A model generated the notes under the pieces. That model had not been told where the DNA came from and searched no databases. It was given only the letters and a program-made list of their open reading frames with translations. A program made the translations under genes and the position numbers. A DNA stretch of 5,087 nt, taken from the NCBI GenBank assembly GCA_031255425.1, contig JAIRSN010000076.1:1-5087 (forward strand), written 5' to 3'. Source of the DNA: Dysgonamonadaceae bacterium (GTDB lineage: Bacteria; Bacteroidota; Bacteroidia; Bacteroidales; Azobacteroidaceae). Each line of letters opens with the position of its first letter. The stretch's first letter is position 1. Of this stretch, positions 1 through 5,087 are shown piece by piece.

Positions 1-2
1 GA

Positions 3-2234
3 ACGCTGGATCTGCCTCACGATTGGAGTATTGAATCCGACTTTTCCGGTGAATATCCGGCTCAACCGAGTGGCGGCGCGCTGCCGGGCGGAACCGGCTG
101 GTACCGGAAAACGTTTACGTTGCCTTGCGAAACAAGCGGCGAAAACCGGAAGGAAAAACAAATTTACATTGATTTCGACGGCGTATACTGGTGCAGCGAA
201 GTTTGGGTAAACGGACAGAAAGCGGGCTTTCGTCCCAACGGCTACATCTCGTTCCGGTACGACATCACGCCTTATCTTCGTTTTGACGGGAAAAACGTAA
301 TCGCCGTCAGGGTCGATAATTCCAAACAACCCAATTCACGCTGGTACAGCGGTTCGGGAATTTACCGGAATGTAAGGTTGGTGGTCACTTCGCCGGTGCA
401 TGTCGATTTGTGGGGGACGTATGTTACGACTCCGGAAATAAGTGAAAAGGAAGCGCTGGTCCGGATTCAAACGACGGTCAGAAACCGGGACAAAACAGCG
501 TCCGTTCAAATACGGCATACGATAGAAGATGCGCAGGGGAAAAAATTGGTGTCCGCCGTTTCGGACCAGGAGATTCAAACGCTGAAGCTGGAAAATCCTA
601 TGCGCTGGTCTATCGAAAATCCGTATCTGTACACGCTGATTACTTATCTGGAATCGGAGGGCAAAAGGATAGATGAATACAAAACGGTGTTCGGGATCCG
701 TTCTTTTGAATTTGATGCGGAGAAGGGTTTTATTTTGAATGGAAAACAGGTGAAAATAAACGGGGTATGCAACCATCACGACCTGGGATGCCTGGGAACT
801 GCCGTCAACTACCGGGCGATTGAACGCCAGTTGGAAGTGCTGAAAGCGATGGGTTGCAACGGCATCCGCACCTCGCATAATCCTCCGGCTCCCGAATTGC
901 TGGAACTCTGTGATAAGATGGGATTTATCGTGATGGACGAAGCCTTCGACATGTGGGAAATGCAGAAAACACCGCACGACTACGCCCGCTTTTTCCCCGA
1001 ATGGCACAAACAGGATTTGACAGACCTGGTCCTTCGCGACCGCAATCATCCTTCTGTGTTTATGTGGAGTATCGGAAACGAAATCAACGAGCAATGGAAA
1101 GAAGACGGCTCGGGAGCTTCCCTTGCACAGGAGTTAACCGGTATTGTAAAGTCGCTGGACCCGACCCGTCCGGTTACGTCCGGCTGCAACAATGTTTCTC
1201 CGACCAACTCTTTTCTCCAGTCCGGAATCCTGGATTTAATCGGATTCAACTACGGCTTATCCAAATACGACAGTATTCCGGCATACTTTCCGGGCAAGCC
1301 TTTTATCGCTTCGGAAACGGTTTCGGGACTGATGTCGCGCGGGTACTATCAAATGCCTTCGGACAGTGTGAGAATATGGCCGGATGTCTGGGACAACACG
1401 TTCAGCCAACCGGTGAATCACTGTTCTTCCTACGACAACTGTCATGTTCCCTGGGGAAGTTTGCACGAAGAAAACCTGAGATACATCCAGAAAAACGATT
1501 TTGTTTCCGGGCAATACATCTGGACGGGATTTGATTACCTGGGCGAACCGATTCCTTACGGTTGGCCTTCCCGGAGTTCCTATTTCGGCATTATCGACTT
1601 GGCAGGGTTCCCGAAAGACGTTTATTACCTGTATCAAAGCGAATGGACAAACCGGGAAGTCCTGCACATTTTTCCGCATTGGAACTGGAAGCCGGGCGAT
1701 ACGGTCGACGTTTGGGCTTATTACAGCCAGGCGGACGAAGTGGAATTGTTTTTGAATGGCAAGTCTTTGGGAAGCCGGAAGAAAACGGACGACGAATGGC
1801 ATGTCTGCTGGAAAGTCCCGTTTGAGCCGGGTACCTTGAAGGCTATTTCCCGGAAAGAGGGAAAAGAAGTTTTGAGCAGGGAAATAAAAACGGCGGGTGA
1901 ACCGGTTTCCATTCGCTTAACCGCCGACAAGCGAGTGATCAAAGCAAGCGGCAAAGACCTTTCGTTCGTCACCGTTGAGGTGTTGGATGCGGACGGGAAC
2001 AGGGTGCCGGTTGCCAACCAATTGATTCAATTCGCAATCGAAGGAGAAGGAGTGATTGCCGGAACGGACAACGGCGACCCGACGAATCCGTATTCGCTGA
2101 AAAAACCGGAACGGAACCTGTTCAACGGTAAATGCCTGGTCGTGGTTCAGGGGACGGACAAACCCGGCTCCATTCAATTAACGGCTTCCTCTCCAAATCT
2201 AAAAGAAGAAACGTTCGTTATCCGCGTTCAATGA
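3..2234 (+). CDS. Glycoside hydrolase family 2 enzyme, beta-galactosidase-like (5' partial)
   Basis: The reading frame is open from the window edge, so the true start and any signal peptide lie upstream; 743 residues are visible, numbered here from base 3. The family hydrolyses terminal beta-linked sugars by a retaining mechanism. Domains in order: jelly-roll sugar-binding domain (about 1-130; LPHDWSIE at the edge, GTGWYRK, SGSGIYRNV near 116-124), Ig-like domain (about 134-240), TIM barrel (about 243-545; NHHD near 257-260, RTSHNPP from 289, WTGFDYLGEP from 507), DUF4982-type domain (about 560-625) and a C5-type Ig-like domain (about 634-743). The acid/base is probably E360 in WSIGNE and the nucleophile E438 in FIASET; their 78-residue spacing suits the family. 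No NxKG motif of beta-glucuronidases is seen, so a galactosidase-like role is favoured, but the substrate is not readable. In Bacteroidota such enzymes are usually periplasmic or surface-bound. It overlaps the next gene by four bases. Confidence 0.93.
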   Translation, partial: TLDLPHDWSIESDFSGEYPAQPSGGALPGGTGWYRKTFTLPCETSGENRKEKQIYIDFDGVYWCSEVWVNGQKAGFRPNGYISFRYDITPYLRFDGKNVIAVRVDNSKQPNSRWYSGSGIYRNVRLVVTSPVHVDLWGTYVTTPEISEKEALVRIQTTVRNRDKTASVQIRHTIEDAQGKKLVSAVSDQEIQTLKLENPMRWSIENPYLYTLITYLESEGKRIDEYKTVFGIRSFEFDAEKGFILNGKQVKINGVCNHHDLGCLGTAVNYRAIERQLEVLKAMGCNGIRTSHNPPAPELLELCDKMGFIVMDEAFDMWEMQKTPHDYARFFPEWHKQDLTDLVLRDRNHPSVFMWSIGNEINEQWKEDGSGASLAQELTGIVKSLDPTRPVTSGCNNVSPTNSFLQSGILDLIGFNYGLSKYDSIPAYFPGKPFIASETVSGLMSRGYYQMPSDSVRIWPDVWDNTFSQPVNHCSSYDNCHVPWGSLHEENLRYIQKNDFVSGQYIWTGFDYLGEPIPYGWPSRSSYFGIIDLAGFPKDVYYLYQSEWTNREVLHIFPHWNWKPGDTVDVWAYYSQADEVELFLNGKSLGSRKKTDDEWHVCWKVPFEPGTLKAISRKEGKEVLSREIKTAGEPVSIRLTADKRVIKASGKDLSFVTVEVLDADGNRVPVANQLIQFAIEGEGVIAGTDNGDPTNPYSLKKPERNLFNGKCLVVVQGTDKPGSIQLTASSPNLKEETFVIRVQ

Positions 2235-3157
2235 GCGACCGGAAAAAAATAATGCTCCGTACTTCGTGGATCAGCGTTCTGGGCAACGCTTTCCTGTCCT
2301 TGTTGAAAATAGTCGCCGGAGTAATCTCCAACAGTTTGGCGGTGTTGAGCGACGGGTTGGACTCGGCGTCGGACGTAGTTACTTCGTTGATTATCCTGAT
2401 TACAACGCCGATTATCAGCCGTCCGCCCAATTCCCGGTTTGCCTACGGGCAGGAACGGGCGGAGCATGTCGCTTCCACCATTCTCTCGTTCACGATTTTT
2501 TTCATGGGGGGACAAATGTTTATCACTTCCATTCGAAAAATAATCAGCCCGGAAAAGGCGGCGCTCCCCTCAACGATTGCCATCTGGGTGACGGTCGTTT
2601 CGATTGCAGGAAAATTGCTTTTGGCGCTGTACCAGTTCCGGCAGGGGAAGAAGGTGGAGTCGTCCATGTTGATAGCCAACGCCGTGAATATGCGGAACGA
2701 CGTGATTATTTCGGTCAGCGTGCTGCTGGGACTTGTTTTCACCTTTGTATTGCGGATGCCGGTACTCGATTCGATCGTGGCTTTATTGATAAGCCTTTAC
2801 ATTATTTATTCGGCAATCGGAATATTCAAGGACGCCAACATCGTTTTGATGGACGGAATCTCCGACACGTCTATCTACGAAAAGATTATCAAAGCCGTAG
2901 AATCCGTATCCGGGGCAAGCAACCCGCACCGGATCCGCTCCAGCCAGGTCGGCAACCTGTACAATATCGTGCTGGATATTGAGACCAACGGATCGATTCC
3001 CCTCGCGGAGGCGCACCGGATTGCCCAGGAAGTGGAAGAAAGCATCAAAAAGTCGGTGGAAAATGTCTACGACATCGTCGTCCACGTAGAACCGGAAGGA
3101 ACCACGCATTGCGAAGAAAAGTACGGCGTAAACAAGGACAATATCGGCGTCCGCTAA
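2231..3157 (+). CDS. Cation diffusion facilitator (CDF) family metal exporter, possibly Mn(II)-type
   Basis: This is a 308-residue inner-membrane antiporter of the CDF family, which exports divalent metal in exchange for protons, normally as a dimer. The start is placed at the ATG overlapping the GH2 stop (ATGA); a longer in-frame extension to about 2132 would run through GH2 coding sequence and adds no CDF homology. Six membrane segments are visible at about 13-33, 36-60, 80-103, 114-135, 147-174 and 178-199, followed by a cytoplasmic ferredoxin-like domain (about 210-292). Membrane metal site A reads D44xxxD48 in helix 2 and N153xxxD157 in helix 5. Aligned by eye with E. coli YiiP, the helix-5 His is replaced by Asn. 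Site B histidines are also missing (RFAYGQERAE in place of HSFGHGKAE). The C-terminal domain keeps H233, H262 and H285, with D249 and E287 at other YiiP ligand positions. Replacing the site-A His with Asn/Asp recalls Mn-selective members, so Mn(II) is a reasonable inference, not a certainty. Confidence 0.93.
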   Translation: MSDRKKIMLRTSWISVLGNAFLSLLKIVAGVISNSLAVLSDGLDSASDVVTSLIILITTPIISRPPNSRFAYGQERAEHVASTILSFTIFFMGGQMFITSIRKIISPEKAALPSTIAIWVTVVSIAGKLLLALYQFRQGKKVESSMLIANAVNMRNDVIISVSVLLGLVFTFVLRMPVLDSIVALLISLYIIYSAIGIFKDANIVLMDGISDTSIYEKIIKAVESVSGASNPHRIRSSQVGNLYNIVLDIETNGSIPLAEAHRIAQEVEESIKKSVENVYDIVVHVEPEGTTHCEEKYGVNKDNIGVR

Positions 3158-3172
3158 TTGCCGGAACAACCC

Positions 3173-4465
3173 ATGAGCGTTTTCAAAAACATAAAAAAAA
3201 TCATTTCTTCGGAGTTTTTCAAACATTCTGCGGCATTGCTGTCGTCCAACGCCATTGCCCAACTGACCGGGATATTGATTTATCCGGTTATCACGCGGCT
3301 CTACTCTCCCGAAGCCTTCGGGGAATTCAACTGGCTCCTGAGCGTCACCGGCGTATTGTCGCTCTTTTGTACCGGGAGGTACGGTTTGGCGATTGTTCTT
3401 TCGAAATCGAAGCAGGAATGTGCCGCGTTGTTCCAGCTGTGTATGTTTTTGAATCTGGTGGTCTTCTTCCTGTCGTTTCTCATTATTCTGACAGGGAAAA
3501 CGGAGATTGCCGCCTGCTTCGACCGGAACAATTTGCTTTCTTTGCTCCCTTTTATCCCTTTCATCCTGTTGTTGAGCGGGCTGTGGGAAACGTTGGATCA
3601 TTTTTTCATTCACCGGAAGCAGTATTACGCAATCAGCGTGTACAACATTATGCAAAGCGTCGGCAGTTCGGCGTTGAAATGTTTGTTTGGCATTAAAGGT
3701 TTTTTCCAGCCGGGATTGATTTGGGGAACGATTTTGGGCAGGCTGGTTGCGATTATTGCCGGCGTTGTTGCCTGTAAATCATGGATGAAGGAACTGGCCA
3801 AAATCAATCTGCCGCAAATAAAACAGGTCGCCAAAACGTATGCCAACTTCCCGAAATTCGAGATGCCGCACAGCCTGCTGAACATGTCGGCAAACAATCT
3901 TCCGGTGTTGCTGCTCTCTTTTTATTTCGGGATGGAAGAAATCGGGCTTTTTTCCTTAGCGATGATTCTGGGGTTCCGTCCGGTTTTTCTGTTTACGTCT
4001 TCGATTCATCAGGTGTTGTTCCGGAGGGCGTCCGAACGGGTTCAGAAGAAAGAAAAAATAAAAGGCGAGTGTGTTTTGTTTTGCAAAATGTGTTTGACGT
4101 TTATTCTGCCCGCCTTCGTTTTCATCCTGTTTATCCCCGGAGAAGTTTTTGCCGTTCTGTTCGGGTCGAAATGGGCGGGGGTAGATTTTTACCTGAAGCT
4201 GTTGCTGCCGGGTTTATTTATGTCGGTCATCGTCGCATCGCTTGCTTTTGTTCCCGACATTTTTTTCAAACAAAAAATAACGATGAACATCGAAATCGCG
4301 CATGTGATTCTAAAAGCGGCGGCGTTGTTGTCGGGAATTTACTTCCGGGATTTCAACCTGGCAATCATTTTATATTGCTGCGTCATTCCGCTGATCTATA
4401 CCATAAGGCTTATCTGGTATTTTCACTTAATAAGGGAATATGAATCGTCTATTGCCCGTCCCTGA
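3173..4465 (+). CDS. Wzx-type polysaccharide flippase (MOP superfamily, Polysacc_synt family)
   Basis: This 430-residue, highly hydrophobic protein matches the length and pattern of O-antigen/exopolysaccharide flippases, which move undecaprenyl-linked glycan units across the inner membrane. Family signatures in order: TRLYSPEAFGEF at about 41-52, GRYGLAIVLSKS just after the second helix, the mid-protein block FPKFEMPHSLLN from 226 followed by LPVLLLSFYFG, HQVLFRRASE, and LFGSKWAG from 329 leading into a helix. About 12 membrane helices are expected, though I have not counted them with a predictor. The ATG at 3173 is preferred; an in-frame TTG at 3158 directly abuts the CDF stop and would add five residues. 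No strong Shine-Dalgarno site precedes either. It lies 15 bases after the CDF gene, so it is probably co-transcribed, and a terminator follows. No glycosyltransferase, polymerase or ligase gene is visible nearby, so the glycan it carries is unknown. Confidence 0.93.
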   Translation: MSVFKNIKKIISSEFFKHSAALLSSNAIAQLTGILIYPVITRLYSPEAFGEFNWLLSVTGVLSLFCTGRYGLAIVLSKSKQECAALFQLCMFLNLVVFFLSFLIILTGKTEIAACFDRNNLLSLLPFIPFILLLSGLWETLDHFFIHRKQYYAISVYNIMQSVGSSALKCLFGIKGFFQPGLIWGTILGRLVAIIAGVVACKSWMKELAKINLPQIKQVAKTYANFPKFEMPHSLLNMSANNLPVLLLSFYFGMEEIGLFSLAMILGFRPVFLFTSSIHQVLFRRASERVQKKEKIKGECVLFCKMCLTFILPAFVFILFIPGEVFAVLFGSKWAGVDFYLKLLLPGLFMSVIVASLAFVPDIFFKQKITMNIEIAHVILKAAALLSGIYFRDFNLAIILYCCVIPLIYTIRLIWYFHLIREYESSIARP

Positions 4466-4495
4466 TTTAGATTGACTGTGTAGCAGTATCCCCCC

Positions 4496-4513
4496 AAAAA
4501 ACTTCTCCGGGAC
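4496..4513 (+). repeat. Isolated linker fragment of the 42-bp repeat
   Basis: AAAACTTCTCCGGGAC here is identical to the linker between canonical hairpins (for example around 4757-4773), but the following bases (ATTTTCCGGG) do not form the palindrome. Its GGG lies 92 bases before that of the first canonical unit, which is 8 bases out of the 42-base register. It looks like the decayed or interrupted left end of the array. Confidence 0.7.
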
Positions 4514-4536
4514 ATTTTCCGGGTCACCTTGAAACC

Positions 4537-4563
4537 GGAGGCGCTGCCTCTTTTGTTTTTTTT
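4537..4563 (+). terminator. Intrinsic terminator of the GH2-CDF-flippase operon
   Basis: The stem GAGGC (4538-4542) pairs with GCCTC (4546-4550) across a 3-base loop GCT, extended by a G-T wobble, and is followed by TTTTGTTTTTTTT. It lies about 70 bases after the flippase stop on the same strand, the expected place for the operon terminator. It sits between the isolated linker fragment and the first degraded palindrome, that is, inside the footprint of the repeat array. Confidence 0.8.
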
Positions 4564-4565
4564 GC

Positions 4566-4587
4566 TTGCCCTGATACTTGGCAATCG
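4566..4587 (+). repeat. Degenerate first palindrome of the 42-bp array
   Basis: TTGCC (4566-4570), nine bases, then GGCAA (4580-4584) reproduces the arm sequence and exact spacing of the canonical palindromes. TTGCC lies exactly 42 bases before that of the first canonical copy at 4608. The nine central bases are CTGATACTT instead of ACATACAGT, so the stem is shorter. The register makes chance similarity unlikely. Confidence 0.75.
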
Positions 4588-4588
4588 A

Positions 4589-4797
4589 AAAAATTTCCCT
4601 GGGACGTTTGCCACATACAATGGCAAGCGTAAAAACTTCTCCGGGACGTTTGCCACATACAGTGGCAAACATGAAAACTTCTCCAGGACGTTTGCCACAT
4701 ACAGTGGCAAGCGTAAAAACTTCTTCGGGACGTTTGCCACATACAGTGGCAAGCGTGAAAACTTCTCCGGGACGTTTGCCACATACAATGGCAAGCG
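4589..4797 (+). repeat. Tandem array of five 42-bp hairpin units
   Basis: The palindromic cores are at 4608-4626, 4650-4668, 4692-4710, 4734-4752 and 4776-4794, with an exact 42-base period. The canonical core is TTGCCAC-ATACA-GTGGCAA; flanking CG...CG bases extend the stem to about ten pairs with one T-G wobble. Linkers are close to AAAACTTCTCCGGGA. Copies 1 and 5 share a G-to-A change that breaks the loop-closing pair on the + strand. Unit-to-unit differences are few and there are no insertions or deletions. The constant linkers rule out CRISPR spacers. The spacing equals about four DNA helical turns, which would place the palindromes on one face. Function is unknown: phased protein-binding sites, structured RNA, or a dispersed palindromic repeat are all possible. 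Confidence 0.95.
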
Positions 4798-4856
4798 CCG
4801 CCGGCATCCCCAAACCTCATTTCTACCTAATTTTATTAACAAAACAACCTCAGTAG

Positions 4857-4881
4857 GCGGCGCAGCCGCTTTTATATTTTT
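4857..4881 (+). terminator. Second + strand intrinsic terminator, after the array
   Basis: GCGGC (4857-4861) pairs with GCCGC (4865-4869) across a 3-base loop GCA, followed by TTTTATATTTTT. The design (5-bp G/C-rich stem, 3-base loop, T-tract) matches the terminator at 4537-4563. It would stop read-through from the operon or a transcript beginning in the array. Its bases also form the left arm of a 15-bp inverted repeat with 4930-4944. Confidence 0.7.
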
Positions 4882-4924
4882 GGGAGGCAGTCCCCCTATG
4901 CGTAGCAGATACACCGTACCATCT

Positions 4925-4962
4925 AAAATTATAAAAGCGGCTGCCCTCCGGACTGCGCCGCC
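4925..4962 (-). terminator. Probable - strand terminator opposing the one at 4857
   Basis: Read on the - strand, GGCGGC (from 4962) pairs with GCCGC (from 4941), enclosing a 15-base loop, and is followed by TTTTATAATTTT (4936-4925). The 15-bp inverted repeat (4862-4876 with 4930-4944) means the two terminators are mirror images around a 53-base centre. This suggests a leftward transcript arriving from beyond the right edge. The large loop makes it weaker than the + strand copy. Confidence 0.5.
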
Positions 4963-4984
4963 GCCCCCCCGGCCTAGGCTTCGA

Positions 4985-5085
4985 GGCGGAAATAACCGCT
5001 CGATGCCGACGGCGTTAAAAACGGATTACTGTTTGAGCGAAGCGAGTTGTAATCCGTTTAGCCGGCGGCATCAGAGCGGTCCGCC
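4985..5085. repeat. 101-base compound inverted repeat at the right edge
   Basis: Nested complementary arms occur in strict order: GGCGG (4985-4989) with CCGCC (5081-5085); ACCGCTC (4995-5001) with GAGCGGT (5074-5080); GATGCCG (5002-5008) with CGGCATC (5066-5072); CGGC (5010-5013) with GCCG (5061-5064); AAACGGATTAC (5019-5029) with GTAATCCGTTT (5049-5059). About 34 pairs enclose a 19-base loop containing GAGCGAAGCGAG. The small asymmetric bulges resemble structured RNA or a dispersed palindromic or MITE-like repeat rather than a simple terminator; no T-tract is visible before the window ends two bases later. Confidence 0.85.
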
Positions 5086-5087
5086 AA

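Larger units (their letters stand above)
4466..5087. other. Structured non-coding intergenic region
   Basis: No credible gene is seen in these 622 bases. Contents from left to right: a 30-base spacer ending in C6A6, a solitary repeat-linker fragment (4496-4513), an intrinsic terminator (4537-4563), the tandem 42-bp hairpin array (to 4797), an A/T-rich stretch without recognisable signal (about 4808-4855), an inverted-repeat pair forming two opposed terminators (4856-4962), a run of seven C followed by an 8-bp palindrome GCCTAGGC (4972-4979), and a long compound dyad to the window edge. Open frames here exist on both strands because the repeat length is divisible by three; they encode 14-residue repeats in different frames and lack start signals. 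Confidence 0.85.

Noticed and set aside
336..1094. Long - strand frame opposite the GH2 gene
   Set aside because: It is a shadow of the strongly supported GH2 reading frame, with no recognisable domains and Arg/Pro/His-rich composition typical of antisense frames.
2132..2230. N-terminal extension of the CDF gene to an upstream start at 2132
   Set aside because: It would overlap about 100 bases of GH2 coding sequence, and the added residues lack CDF similarity; the ATG at 2231 gives a normal-length protein.
4552..4582. Bacteroidota-type promoter (TTTG, about 19 bases, TACTTGGC) just after the first terminator
   Set aside because: The -7 box matches TAnnTTTG poorly and the TTTG lies in the terminator T-tract; too weak to annotate, although a promoter here would fit the small-RNA idea.
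4496..4797. CRISPR array
   Set aside because: The sequence between palindromes is almost identical in every unit, so there are no unique spacers, and no cas gene is present.
4578..4856. A 92-residue + strand open frame with GRLPHTVASVKTS repeats
   Set aside because: Same cause: the repeat period is divisible by three. No start signal is seen and no recognisable protein family.
4423..4914. A 163-residue - strand open frame with repeats like LPLYVANVPEKFSR
   Set aside because: The 42-base unit is 14 codons long, so any frame lacking a stop in one unit stays open through the array. Two other - strand frames and one + strand frame are also open. It starts at GTG without a ribosome site, covers the palindromes and terminators, and runs into the flippase 3' end.

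Overview
The window is most likely from a member of the Bacteroidota, probably Bacteroidales. This is an inference from three things: the GH2 domain architecture (sugar-binding, Ig-like, TIM barrel, DUF4982-type and C5-type Ig-like domains), the tight gene packing with no clear Shine-Dalgarno sites, and base composition near 50% G+C by eye. No rRNA or other marker gene is present to fix the taxon.

Positions 1-4465 hold three genes on the + strand that read as one transcription unit. The first is a glycoside hydrolase family 2 enzyme whose 5' end lies outside the window. The second is a cation diffusion facilitator (CDF) metal exporter starting inside the GH2 stop codon (ATGA overlap). The third is a Wzx-type polysaccharide flippase starting 15 bases after the CDF stop and in the same frame. 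An intrinsic terminator follows the flippase by about 70 bases. The genes do not form an obvious single pathway: GH2 cuts sugars outside the cytoplasm, the CDF exports a divalent metal (its site resembles manganese exporters more than zinc exporters), and the flippase moves lipid-linked glycans across the inner membrane. A cell-surface glycan theme joins the first and third at best.

Positions 4466-5087 are non-coding and unusually structured. They contain a tandem array of 42-bp units, each with a near-perfect palindrome TTGCCAC-N5-GTGGCAA (five canonical copies, one degraded copy in exact register, and one isolated linker fragment). A second + strand terminator and an opposing - strand terminator share a 15-bp inverted repeat. 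At the right edge lies a compound dyad of about 101 bases. Because 42 is a multiple of three, the array is open in several frames and produces repetitive phantom ORFs on both strands; these are not annotated as genes.

The strongest candidate for something undescribed is the hairpin array enclosed by two intrinsic terminators, next to a second class of long hairpin. It could be a repeat-rich small RNA, a set of phased operator-like protein-binding sites, or a genome-wide palindromic repeat family. The sequence alone cannot decide among these.
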